From a virus: a stretch of 21,539 nt of DNA. Numbering within the stretch: position 1 is the first letter of the stretch; each line of letters begins with the position of its first letter. The stretch lies in IMG/VR virus record IMGVR_UViG_3300042691_011896, positions 1-21,539 of that record. One strand, 5' to 3'. The position numbers were made by a program, and so were the translations under genes. The notes under the pieces are model-generated. The model ran no database searches and had not been told where the DNA came from. It saw only the letters and a program-made list of their open reading frames with translations. Of the stretch, positions 8,193-14,742 are shown in pieces.

Positions 8193-9058
8193 GGTTAATA
8201 CTTACGATATTACTAATTGGATTATTTAAAGCAGATGCGCAAATGGTTATAAATGCAAGTGCGCCGTATAGACCGTTAGGCGGATTTAGTGGGTTGTTAG
8301 ATCAATATTCAGGTGCTGCGGCTGCTTATTCTTTGAGGAAATTAGATAAGGATTATACAGGTGCAGCGATAAGGGTACGAAAAGATACAACTGGCCAGCC
8401 AGAAAGCGATATTGGATTTACGGCAAGTGGGGATTTGGATACGGCTTCCCTTAAAAGTTTTTTAAATGCTCGTTCAGGTTTTATTACAACATGGTACGAT
8501 CAAAGCACAAATGCAAGAAACGCAACACAAGCAACACAAGCATTACAACCGAGAATAGCATTAACAGGAGTTATAGATAGAGTTAATACTAAACCTGCCA
8601 TATTTTATAATGGCAGTTATAGGTTAGTGCATCCATCAGGAAACTCAAATAATTATGATTTTTATTATGTTTTAAATACAACGGATAATAGTTATATTTT
8701 TCATAATTCATCTATATCAAGCAATCATTTTGGATATGCGGCAACACAATCAAATACAAGTACAACAATAAGACAAAATTACGGTACTCCTACATTATAT
8801 GTAAATTCTACTTTAAGAACTCCTGCGAATAGAAATGATGTTTATTCATATGCTAATAATATAACATCTTTATGGTCAATAATAAATACAAATATTTCTA
8901 CAATAGAATGGGCAAATATAAATATAGGTTTTTTTGCTACAAGTTCAGCATTTAATTATACTGGATATGTATGTGAATATATTGGATATTCAACTTCTAA
9001 TAGTTCAAATAGGACAGCAATTGAAACAAACATAAATAATTATTATTCAATTTACTAA
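8189..9058 (+). CDS. Secreted arabinofuranosidase-fold-like adsorption protein
   Basis: A 289-residue protein overlapping the fibre gene by four bases (ATGA). Residues 1-18 are a signal peptide (MRLILTILLIGLFKADAQ). Residues 30-145 carry the pattern LLDQYSGAAAAYSLRKL, RVRKDTT, DIGF, TASLKSFL, then FITTWYDQSTNARNATQ and a Q-P-R-I turn. This is the beta-sandwich found in the catalytic-like domain of alpha-L-arabinofuranosidase B and in many phage and Bacteroidetes surface proteins, where it likely binds glycans. The last 140 residues are Asn/Ser/Tyr-rich and encoded by very AT-rich DNA, unlike the first half. This suggests the receptor-binding end was exchanged by recombination. Hydrolytic activity is not assured; glycan binding is the safer call. 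Confidence 0.7.
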   Translation: MRLILTILLIGLFKADAQMVINASAPYRPLGGFSGLLDQYSGAAAAYSLRKLDKDYTGAAIRVRKDTTGQPESDIGFTASGDLDTASLKSFLNARSGFITTWYDQSTNARNATQATQALQPRIALTGVIDRVNTKPAIFYNGSYRLVHPSGNSNNYDFYYVLNTTDNSYIFHNSSISSNHFGYAATQSNTSTTIRQNYGTPTLYVNSTLRTPANRNDVYSYANNITSLWSIINTNISTIEWANINIGFFATSSAFNYTGYVCEYIGYSTSNSSNRTAIETNINNYYSIY

Positions 9059-9059
9059 A

Positions 9060-9524
9060 ATGAAATATTTATTTATCATATTATTTATCCTTTCATCACT
9101 CACAATGAACGCTCAATATATTAAGGTTTTACCCCAAGCAGGACTGACAAGCGAAGAGAGGGCAATTGCAATAAGCCGTGAGTTATTCCGCATTCAGCGA
9201 CCGATCAACCAGCAAAATGATGCGACTTTGTATCTGTTTGGATGGGTTAAGCACCCGACAAAAGATAGTAATTATGTTGATACCGTAAACGCAGCTTTGC
9301 AGATTGATACGAATCAGGTTATTTATGTGCATCCTGATAATGATTTGACTAATCTTATTGCCTTGTTTCCTGAATTATCACAAGCTGAAAGGGATGGGTT
9401 AGCGGCGTTTATTGAATCGCAGCAAATGTTTTTATTTAAGTATATCATTCCGAGCGATGTGACGGTATTTACAGATGCAGAAATGAAAGCAGCAGGGTGG
9501 TTGCCTGATCCGGAGGAGTTATGA
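9060..9524 (+). CDS. Secreted protein of unknown function, likely adsorption-associated
   Basis: A 154-residue protein starting two bases after the stop of the previous gene. Residues 1-19 form a signal peptide (MKYLFIILFILSSLTMNAQ), with the same Ala-Gln cleavage end as its upstream neighbours. The mature part includes a helix (TSEERAIAISRELFRIQRP), a strand segment (DATLYLFGWVKHP) and an acidic C-terminal half ending WLPDPEEL. I recall similar short proteins beside fibre genes in Bacteroidetes phages but no function. It may be a small fibre partner or chaperone. The third consecutive Sec signal peptide in this block is the most informative thing about it. Confidence 0.55.
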   Translation: MKYLFIILFILSSLTMNAQYIKVLPQAGLTSEERAIAISRELFRIQRPINQQNDATLYLFGWVKHPTKDSNYVDTVNAALQIDTNQVIYVHPDNDLTNLIALFPELSQAERDGLAAFIESQQMFLFKYIIPSDVTVFTDAEMKAAGWLPDPEEL

Positions 9525-9865
9525 GAGGATTTGTATTATTAATTGTCGCAATTGTGTTGGCAATAATAATACTGCCAATTGGGTTTGGTTATCAGATTAT
9601 CAGTTCTTTGTTTAAAGCGTTAAATGAGTATTTATTTAAGGTAGCGAAAAGTATTGATCAGTTGGGTAATGTAGTTTGCAGGGATTTATTTAATGATACT
9701 TTGATAAAGAACGGCGGATATAGGTTTGGGAATGAAGACAGGACAATCAGTCACGTGTTGGGGATGAATGAAAAAACAAAAACTTTGAGTATATTGGGTA
9801 TGGGTTTAGCATGGATATTAAATACAATAGATAAGGATCACAATAAAAAAGCAATTGAGAGATGA
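9521..9865 (+). CDS. Membrane-anchored phage protein, unknown function
   Basis: A 114-residue protein overlapping the upstream gene by four bases. One N-terminal membrane segment (about residues 4-26, FVLLIVAIVLAIIILPIGFG) is followed by a helical soluble part with a Cys, an RFGNEDRTISHVLGMN segment and a second weakly hydrophobic stretch near 90-100. Small proteins of this type recur between the fibre and lysis genes in Bacteroidetes phages. No function is known to me. A membrane or lysis-related role is only inferred from place and topology. Confidence 0.5.
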   Translation: MRGFVLLIVAIVLAIIILPIGFGYQIISSLFKALNEYLFKVAKSIDQLGNVVCRDLFNDTLIKNGGYRFGNEDRTISHVLGMNEKTKTLSILGMGLAWILNTIDKDHNKKAIER

Positions 9866-10062
9866 GCGCGAAGTTTGAATATGCAGTATTGACGATAATG
9901 AGTATTATCGGTTTTTTGTCAAAGCATGATATATTATTTAGCATATCGCTAATTGCTCAGATAATTTTTGCCATTAAGAATCTGCCCGGTGCTATTAATA
10001 ATTTAAAACAATTTAAAAATAAAGTATATGCCAGAATGGTTAAAAAGACTGACGAAAACTGA
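9862..10062 (+). CDS. Small membrane protein, possible holin-related
   Basis: A 66-residue protein whose ATG overlaps the previous stop by four bases. It has two short hydrophobic stretches (about residues 8-20 and 25-42, the latter ILFSISLIAQIIFAI) and a basic C-terminal tail with Lys and Arg. Two membrane segments and a charged tail fit a class II or III holin, but the sequence alone does not prove it. It overlaps the next gene by 35 bp in a different frame. Confidence 0.45.
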   Translation: MSAKFEYAVLTIMSIIGFLSKHDILFSISLIAQIIFAIKNLPGAINNLKQFKNKVYARMVKKTDEN

Positions 10063-10264
10063 CATTCGCAATTCACTTGCGATTATTATTGTTGTGGGTA
10101 GCTTTTTGCTTTTGTATCTGCTACAAGTCAAGCCAATACCTGAGCAGAATCATGATTTAGTATTAACGGCCGGCGGCTTCATCTTTGGAGGTGCTTTGGC
10201 CGGTGTGGTGGGTTATTATTTCGGAGCTACAAAAACGGATAAGAAACATGACGCCGAAGGATAA
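10028..10264 (+). CDS. Small two-TM membrane protein, holin candidate
   Basis: A 78-residue protein with a basic N-terminus (MPEWLKRLTKTDIRN), a first membrane helix (about 16-33, SLAIIIVVGSFLLLYLL), an external loop with PIPEQ, a second helix (about 46-66, containing GGFIFGGALAGVVGYYFGAT) and a charged tail (KTDKKHDAEG). Size, two helices and charged ends are as in class II holins. It is part of a chain of overlapping genes that leads to the spanin candidate. Best holin candidate in the window, but not proven. Confidence 0.5.
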   Translation: MPEWLKRLTKTDIRNSLAIIIVVGSFLLLYLLQVKPIPEQNHDLVLTAGGFIFGGALAGVVGYYFGATKTDKKHDAEG

Positions 10265-10487
10265 AGAGATGCACTTTTGGGCGGGCGTATCTGTTAGCTT
10301 TGTTGCTCTAATTTTATTTAAAGCGGTTGAAGTTCAGCATTGCCCGCTGTGGGTGCTTTGTGCGGTATTAGCGGCTGCCATTGGTAAAGAGCTTAAAGAC
10401 TTATTAGACTATGGTAAGTTTGATTGGAGGGATGCTGTTTATACAATCGTAGGTGGTATGTCAGGGTTTATACTTTCATTTTTTTAA
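10248..10487 (+). CDS. Small membrane protein with DK-x-x-HFWAG motif
   Basis: 79 residues from ATG 10248 (MTPKDKEMHFWAGVSVSF). An upstream in-frame start at 10185 would lie deep in the previous gene, and ATG 10248 gives the natural 17-bp overlap. It has three membrane-like segments: 9-24, 33-48 and 65-79. The motif D-K-x-x-H-F-W-A-G and a later KELKDLLDYGKFDWRDAVY are shared, in my memory, with small VanZ-like or putative lysis membrane proteins of Bacteroidetes phages. The acidic-basic loop between segments 2 and 3 is likely cytoplasmic. Function unknown, lysis-related by context. Confidence 0.55.
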   Translation: MTPKDKEMHFWAGVSVSFVALILFKAVEVQHCPLWVLCAVLAAAIGKELKDLLDYGKFDWRDAVYTIVGGMSGFILSFF

Positions 10488-10488
10488 T

Positions 10489-11028
10489 ATGGGCAAATAT
10501 TTGGTTATTTTACTTTTATTCGTATCGTGTGCAAGTCCTAATAAGCTGCATAAGATAATGGATAAACTACCGGAAGCATCCGCCAAAGAATGTGCAGACA
10601 GGTTTCCAATAAAGGAAACTATTGATACAATCCAAGTACCCGATGATCAATTAATAGCAGCCTATGAGCGTGAGTATGCTGGGATGTATGCAATGATCGA
10701 CAGCCTTATAAATGCTAAATGCGATACGGTTTATAAGGATAAGATAATAGAGATTATAAAAAAAATACCCGGCAAGCCTCAAATAAAGCATATTGTAAAG
10801 ACGCAAGAAAATACGGCAAAGACACAAGTAATAATTGACAGTTGTCAAAAAATGTCAAGTCAATTAAATGCAAAACTTGACAAACAAATACAAATATCAA
10901 ACGAACTTACAGCAAAGCTTCATAATGTAAAAGGTCAAAGGAACTGGCTATTTTGGCTGGTTATGGCTTTACTTTTCTGGACCTTTAGAAGATTTATTGC
11001 AACACTTTTAAAACGTTTATATGTATAA
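10489..11028 (+). CDS. Candidate unimolecular spanin (lipoprotein with C-terminal TM)
   Basis: 179 residues from ATG 10489, one base after the previous stop. Residues 1-14 (MGKYLVILLLFVSC) are a lipoprotein signal with F-V-S-C as lipobox, so Cys14 would be lipidated and sent to the outer membrane. Residues 60-140 are helical with repeated K/Q/N-rich heptads and fit a periplasm-spanning coiled coil. The final 30 residues hold a membrane helix (about 150-167, WLFWLVMALLFW) followed by basic residues. An N-terminal lipid anchor plus C-terminal inner-membrane anchor is the layout of u-spanins such as T1 gp11, which fuse the two membranes at the last lysis step. It sits after holin-like genes and upstream of the endolysin. 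The family is inferred from topology. Confidence 0.65.
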   Translation: MGKYLVILLLFVSCASPNKLHKIMDKLPEASAKECADRFPIKETIDTIQVPDDQLIAAYEREYAGMYAMIDSLINAKCDTVYKDKIIEIIKKIPGKPQIKHIVKTQENTAKTQVIIDSCQKMSSQLNAKLDKQIQISNELTAKLHNVKGQRNWLFWLVMALLFWTFRRFIATLLKRLYV

Positions 11029-11329
11029 ATTAGCACCATTAGCAGACAATTTTGATATGTGGATAGCCATTGCCTTTTGCTACCTACCCATTATCCCTTT
11101 GATTATTTTAGCTTACAAATCTTCCAGATCCGGAAGCATGGTTAAGCAGCATCAACCAGGTACACCGGACTGGCAATACACATGGGTTAAATCCGATATT
11201 AACGTACCAATTGTAAAAACAGGATGGTTTCAATTTGCCATTATTTGGTTTGTGCTGGGTAGCTTATTTTTTTGGGGTGCTTTATGGCCTGATCATCATG
11301 ATGTTTGGTTTATTATTACTGACAAATGA
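11021..11329 (+). CDS. Two-TM membrane protein, unknown
   Basis: A 102-residue protein overlapping the spanin candidate by 8 bp. Membrane segments lie at about 13-31 (MWIAIAFCYLPIIPLIILA) and 69-87 (FQFAIIWFVLGSLFFWGAL). Between them is a polar loop rich in Ser, Lys and Pro, with a PDWQYTW segment. Aromatic residues cluster near the membrane borders. Not recognised. It is coupled to the next gene by a four-base overlap, so the two may act together. Confidence 0.5.
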   Translation: MYKLAPLADNFDMWIAIAFCYLPIIPLIILAYKSSRSGSMVKQHQPGTPDWQYTWVKSDINVPIVKTGWFQFAIIWFVLGSLFFWGALWPDHHDVWFIITDK

Positions 11330-11721
11330 CATTACTATATCCCATAGCGGCTGCATCTTTATGCGCGATAATTGAATATATCCGCATTATGCGGTCATGG
11401 GGTGCGCCTAATGTCAACAAGTTATGGACCATTACAATAGGCGTTGTTTTCTTTGCTATATGTTTGAGCTTATCGGTTGGCTATTATGATGAAATTTGGC
11501 CTTATCATGTGGCTATTTATGGCCTTTATTTTGCATCATGCCGGGCAATAGTGTATGATATTCAATTAAATATTTTGAGGGGTTTGCCGATGGATTACAG
11601 ATCGCAAACAACAAACAGCAAACACGATCAGTTAACGGCAAATATCAGCTTTTGGGTGGTCAAAGGCTTTTATCTTTTTTTAGGTGTTTTATGCGGTTAC
11701 TTATGGATTAGGCTCAAATAA
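11326..11721 (+). CDS. Polytopic membrane protein, unknown
   Basis: A 131-residue protein starting with a four-base overlap (ATGA) with the previous gene. Four hydrophobic stretches are visible, at about 3-20, 33-52, 61-75 and 107-128, with charged linkers including a YRSQTTNSKHDQL loop. I recall similar proteins in Bacteroidetes phages, always hypothetical. Together with its neighbours it makes a run of six membrane proteins, too many for a minimal lysis cassette, so some may act at the infected-cell membrane in another way. Confidence 0.5.
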   Translation: MTLLYPIAAASLCAIIEYIRIMRSWGAPNVNKLWTITIGVVFFAICLSLSVGYYDEIWPYHVAIYGLYFASCRAIVYDIQLNILRGLPMDYRSQTTNSKHDQLTANISFWVVKGFYLFLGVLCGYLWIRLK

Positions 11722-11726
11722 CTTTG
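11695..11726 (+). promoter_or_regulatory. Possible promoter with TAnnTTTG -7 box
   Basis: TAACTTTG at 11719-11726 matches the Bacteroidetes -7 consensus TAnnTTTG and lies 12 bp before the phosphoesterase ATG, in the only gap between 10489 and 13379. The -33 side (GGTT at 11695-11698) fits TTTG poorly. It overlaps the stop codon of the previous gene, so a chance match is possible. Confidence 0.3.
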
Positions 11727-11738
11727 TAAATATAACTA

Positions 11739-12725
11739 ATGACAAAAGCAGACATTGCAAGGGAATACAGGTTAAAATATGGGATGAAGATGCCTACGCT
11801 TACACTTGCAAGGATTATGTACAATGACAATAAAGAGGCATTTACCAATGTCGAAGATGCCAGATCATTGTTAAGATATATTGAAGGTAAATATGGCAGT
11901 AAATATCGGGAAAGTAAAAATAAAAAAGAATTCTTAATGACAGAGGAAAGGCCACGTAATCCGTACAAATTACCTGAATCCGAAGAAACTAAATATGAGC
12001 CTTATTTTATTAAAGAAAAAAAGATATCCGTTTTAAGCGATATACACATTCCGTATCATTCCATTGAAGCTTTGACAGCTTGTTTTGATTTTCTCAAATC
12101 TGAAAAGCCAACTGCCATTTTATTGAATGGCGACATACTGGACTTTTACCAATTGAGCCGTTTTGGCAAAGATCCGCGCAAAAGATCGGTGGCGCATGAG
12201 CTACAATCGGCGCGTGAGTTTTTGGATGTATTAAGTCAGTTTGGCGCAAAGATTTATTATAAGATAGGGAATCATGAAGAGAGGTACCAGCATTACCTTA
12301 TGGCTAAAGCTCCAGAGCTATTGAACGTGCCAGATTTTGAATTACAATATCTTTTAAAGCTAAATGAGCGTGGCATTGATCTGATCGGCGATAAGCGGAT
12401 TATAAAGGCAAATGATTTAAATATAGTGCATGGTCATGAATTTGGGCAGTCGATATTCAGTCCAGTTAACGTGGCAAGGGGTTTATTTTTAAGGGGTAAA
12501 GTTTCAGCTATGCAAGGCCATAATCATAGCGTTTCAGAGCACACCGAAAGCAATATGAACGGGGATATAGTTACAACGTGGAGTTTGGGATGTTTGTGCG
12601 AATTGAATCCGGCCTATCTGCCTATAAATAAATGGTCACATGGCTTTGCAATGGTTGACCTATCTGACAACGGCAAAGATTTCCATGTACGCAATTATCG
12701 CATCCATAAAGGCAAAATCTTATGA
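11739..12725 (+). CDS. Calcineurin-like metallophosphoesterase
   Basis: A 328-residue enzyme of the two-metal phosphoesterase fold. All metal motifs are present: D101-x-H103 (SDIHIP), G131-D132 (NGDILDF), G177-N-H-E180, H231-G-H and G260-H-N-H263. It should hydrolyse phosphomonoesters or diesters; the substrate (nucleotide, cyclic nucleotide or DNA end) cannot be told from sequence. Residues 1-65 are an extra helical, basic domain (ADIAREYRLKYGMKMPTL) that looks like a small DNA- or protein-binding unit and is found with this phosphoesterase in other phages, as I recall. The gene is separated by 17 bp from the membrane-protein run and overlaps the following gene by four bases. A DNA-processing or anti-defence nucleotide-degrading role is possible. 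Confidence 0.85.
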   Translation: MTKADIAREYRLKYGMKMPTLTLARIMYNDNKEAFTNVEDARSLLRYIEGKYGSKYRESKNKKEFLMTEERPRNPYKLPESEETKYEPYFIKEKKISVLSDIHIPYHSIEALTACFDFLKSEKPTAILLNGDILDFYQLSRFGKDPRKRSVAHELQSAREFLDVLSQFGAKIYYKIGNHEERYQHYLMAKAPELLNVPDFELQYLLKLNERGIDLIGDKRIIKANDLNIVHGHEFGQSIFSPVNVARGLFLRGKVSAMQGHNHSVSEHTESNMNGDIVTTWSLGCLCELNPAYLPINKWSHGFAMVDLSDNGKDFHVRNYRIHKGKIL

Positions 12726-12979
12726 CAGAGGAAGCTAACATACAGACAGACTTCATGCCGGTTGATAATGAGCTGCTGCAGATTATTGAGGTTGAGTGTA
12801 TGCTACTGGCTACAATTGCGGATATATGTGATACTGAATTTAGGACTTATGAGGAAGAGATTGAGGATATGAATGTAATAAAACGCAATGCTTACAAGGT
12901 TATATTTGCAGCTCAAAAGAAACTATTAAAATTTATTAAGGATTATGAACAAGGGAATACCGATAATCAGAAAATTTGA
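12722..12979 (+). CDS. Small acidic helical protein, unknown
   Basis: 85 residues, strongly acidic in the first two thirds (a YEEEIEDMN segment) with a basic C-terminal helix (VIFAAQKKLLKFIKDYE). The start overlaps the phosphoesterase stop (ATGA) and the last 35 bp overlap the endolysin gene. No domain recognised. Position suggests co-translation with the phosphoesterase and endolysin. Confidence 0.5.
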   Translation: MTEEANIQTDFMPVDNELLQIIEVECMLLATIADICDTEFRTYEEEIEDMNVIKRNAYKVIFAAQKKLLKFIKDYEQGNTDNQKI

Positions 12980-13379
12980 GGGGTTGAAACTACGCGCCTA
13001 CCTTTGCCCAAGTTCGATTTGGACAATTGGCTACGGGAATACTTTTTATGAGAATGGCAGTAAGGTGCAGGAAGGTGATAAAATCACATTAGATAGAGCG
13101 GATAAGCTGTTATTTTTTATTGTCACAAAATTTGAAAATGAAGTGACAAAACTTGTAAAGTCCTCAATTAATGATAATCAGTTAGGTGCGCTCACTTCCT
13201 TTGCTTTTAATGTAGGTGCTGGCAATTTGGCTAAAAGTACATTACTTAAAAAAGTGAATGCTAATCCTAATGATGCGACCATTAGTGATGAGTTTATGCG
13301 ATGGACAAAGGCAGGTGGCAAAGTGTTGAATGGTTTGGTTACAAGGCGCAAAGCCGAAGCTGATTTGTATTTCAGTTGA
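12945..13379 (+). CDS. Endolysin, GH24 lysozyme (muramidase)
   Basis: A 144-residue phage lysozyme that cuts the MurNAc-GlcNAc beta-1,4 bond. The catalytic triad region is E12 (RKFEG), C21 and T27 (W-T-I-G-Y-G). The spacing is identical to T4 lysozyme E11-D20-T26, with Cys in place of Asp as in many lambdoid-type enzymes. The second half has FAFNVGAGNLAKSTLL and the final basic RRKAEADLY helix usual for the family. There is no signal peptide, so it depends on a holin. It is the last gene of the + strand block. Its final ten codons and the DNA after them recur 846 bp downstream (14193-14279), on the far side of a methyltransferase gene. Confidence 0.95.
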   Translation: MNKGIPIIRKFEGLKLRAYLCPSSIWTIGYGNTFYENGSKVQEGDKITLDRADKLLFFIVTKFENEVTKLVKSSINDNQLGALTSFAFNVGAGNLAKSTLLKKVNANPNDATISDEFMRWTKAGGKVLNGLVTRRKAEADLYFS

Positions 13380-13435
13380 TCGTTTCGCCTATCCATCCAA
13401 AATAGGGGTTATTACGCATTGCGTAAAGCCAATAG
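13347..13435 (+). repeat. Direct repeat copy 1: endolysin 3' end and downstream DNA
   Basis: About 88 bp from the tenth-last endolysin codon to beyond its stop, repeated at 14193-14279 with close to 88% identity by eye. It contains a 15-bp near-palindrome, TTACGCA-T-TGCGTAA, with perfect 7-bp arms. The copies bracket the methyltransferase gene, so they look like borders of an inserted cassette. Confidence 0.85.
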
Positions 13436-13447
13436 TTATGTGCAACC

Positions 13448-14131
13448 CTAAAAGAGCCTCATCTGTGAAATAAATTCTTTGTATCTTTTTTCCCCATCAT
13501 TGAAATATTTACTATCAATTTCGCAACCAACAAAACGCAACTTGGCTTTATTTGCTGAAATCCTACTACTTGCACTTCCCAAATGGGTATCTAAAACCAA
13601 ATCGCCTTCCTTTGAAAATTCGCTAAAAATCCAATCATACAATTTAACTGGTTTTTGAGTTGGATGTATCTTGCCATTAGTGTCCTCCCATTTTGAAGCT
13701 GAACCGCACCAATGAATTTTCTTTATCCTCATTGGTTTGTCAAATGAAGTCCACGCCATTTCACCGTCCGCAAAGTCGCTTTCACCATTATTTTTATCCC
13801 AAACAATCCAGCATTTTGAAGGTGGCAACTGATAGTAATTACCACCCCACACAATTTGGTTTTTAGATACCCTAAATAGTTGCTCCCAATATTCAGCGGT
13901 AGGTATGGAATTATCCCAATCATTTTCACCTCTGTATATTTTACGTTTTCCATTGCCAAGTTGCATTTTGTTTGCTCCAATTCCGTATGGTGGGTCAACT
14001 ACCGCCAAATCAAAGAATTTATCTTCATATCGTTTCATTACCTCAATGCAATCTTCATTATAAACTTCCGAAAAGGGCTGCGTATAACAGTGGTTTTGCG
14101 TCATTGGGGCTTTTGTGCTATCTATAATCAT
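13448..14131 (-). CDS. DNA N6-adenine or N4-cytosine methyltransferase (cassette gene)
   Basis: A beta-class amino-methyltransferase transferring a methyl group from S-adenosylmethionine to DNA. From the TTG at 14161 (237 codons) the motifs are DPPY at 56-59 (catalytic), HPTQKP at 166-171 and the SAM-binding DTHLGSASS at 191-199, in the order IV then I. The SAM loop is D-T-H-L-G rather than the usual D-P-F-x-G, a form I have seen in phage enzymes. ATG 14131 is used here; ATG 14104 and TTG 14161 are alternatives, and upstream bases do not decide. It is convergent with the endolysin and framed by direct repeats of the endolysin end, so it was probably acquired as a unit. It likely protects phage DNA from host restriction. 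Confidence 0.9.
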   Translation of the reverse strand: MIIDSTKAPMTQNHCYTQPFSEVYNEDCIEVMKRYEDKFFDLAVVDPPYGIGANKMQLGNGKRKIYRGENDWDNSIPTAEYWEQLFRVSKNQIVWGGNYYQLPPSKCWIVWDKNNGESDFADGEMAWTSFDKPMRIKKIHWCGSASKWEDTNGKIHPTQKPVKLYDWIFSEFSKEGDLVLDTHLGSASSRISANKAKLRFVGCEIDSKYFNDGEKRYKEFISQMRLF

Positions 14132-14192
14132 TTGTTCTAAATTTAAAATTTGTACAATCAATCGGCTTTAGTGCTGGGAAACCCCCAACGAA

Positions 14193-14279
14193 CGCAAAGC
14201 CGAAGCTGATTTGTATTTTAGTTGATTGTTTCGCCTATCCAGCAAAATAAGGTCTTATTGCGCATTACGTAAAGCAATG
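14193..14279 (+). repeat. Direct repeat copy 2: remnant of endolysin 3' end
   Basis: Matches 13347-13435. The ten codons R-K-A-E-A-D-L-Y-F-S and the stop are kept, with one silent change (TTC to TTT), although no endolysin gene runs into them here. The palindrome has two changes in this copy. It lies upstream of the methyltransferase and downstream of the small - strand gene at 14329. Confidence 0.85.
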
Positions 14280-14328
14280 AATTAGTGGTTATTGCTTTTT
14301 TTACAACATCCATAATCAGTTGTTTCCA

Positions 14329-14439
14329 TTATGGAAAGTCCTCACCTTTGTAGTCCGGATGTTCTTTGCTCATCTTATCAATACCACTTACCCATAAATA
14401 GCTTATAAAAGCTATAAGCAATATTCCAATTAAAAACAT
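14329..14439 (-). CDS. Small membrane protein, 36 residues
   Basis: MFLIGILLIAFISYLWV forms one membrane helix, followed by a polar tail SGIDKMSKEHPDYKGEDFP. The tail motif HPDYKGEDF is one I remember at the end of tiny phage membrane proteins in Bacteroidetes, which supports a real gene despite its size. The start codon is the last part of a 31-bp repeat that it shares with the gene at 14826-15047. Function unknown. Confidence 0.65.
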   Translation of the reverse strand: MFLIGILLIAFISYLWVSGIDKMSKEHPDYKGEDFP

Positions 14440-14467
14440 AATTATAAATTTTGAGCCGCTGCAGGAT
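14437..14467 (-). repeat. 31-bp repeat, copy A: tRNA 3' end plus start codon
   Basis: Identical over 31 bp to 15045-15075. Read on the - strand it carries the 3' half of a tRNA T stem and the acceptor 3' strand, then an A/T-rich leader and the ATG of a gene. At this copy no tRNA body is present, so it looks like a duplicated tRNA end. Confidence 0.9.
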
Positions 14468-14472
14468 AATAC

Positions 14473-14721
14473 TTAAAGTTCGATCAAATAAAAATATTTT
14501 TCTACAATATCAGCATATTGATTTGATTCACTACCTTTTTCAATATTAATAGGTTTTCCAAAAATATCTTTAAAATATTGTGACTTTAAATTAATAAAAT
14601 AATAAATCCTATTTTCTGCTTTTAATATAAGGCGAACATCATTTTTAGATCCATTTGAAATTATATCCCCACGCTCAAATATGTGTTTAACCTCATTACT
14701 GCTTTTTTGTTTTTTATTCAT
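14473..14721 (-). CDS. Small phage protein, unknown function
   Basis: 82 residues, basic N-terminus (MNKKQKSSNEVKHIFERGD), then a probable small beta-barrel (DIISNGSKNDVRLILKAENRIYYFINL) and an amphipathic C-terminal helix. The F-x-x-G-D-I-I pattern and later aromatic strand are like small SH3-like or DUF proteins in Bacteroidetes phage early regions. The ATG is preceded by an A-rich leader, nearly identical to that of the gene at 14743-14823. Stop 33 bp before the 36-residue gene. No specific function. Confidence 0.6.
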   Translation of the reverse strand: MNKKQKSSNEVKHIFERGDIISNGSKNDVRLILKAENRIYYFINLKSQYFKDIFGKPINIEKGSESNQYADIVEKYFYLIEL

Positions 14722-14742
14722 AATTAATCTTTTTTAGGTTGG

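Noticed and set aside
8519-8545. Short tandem repeat of GCAACACAA
   Set aside because: Only two units within coding sequence giving Ala-Thr-Gln; no sign of function.
14290-14336. A 15-codon - strand ORF with two adjacent Cys after the 36-residue gene
   Set aside because: Too short, overlaps the previous stop and has no recognisable pattern.
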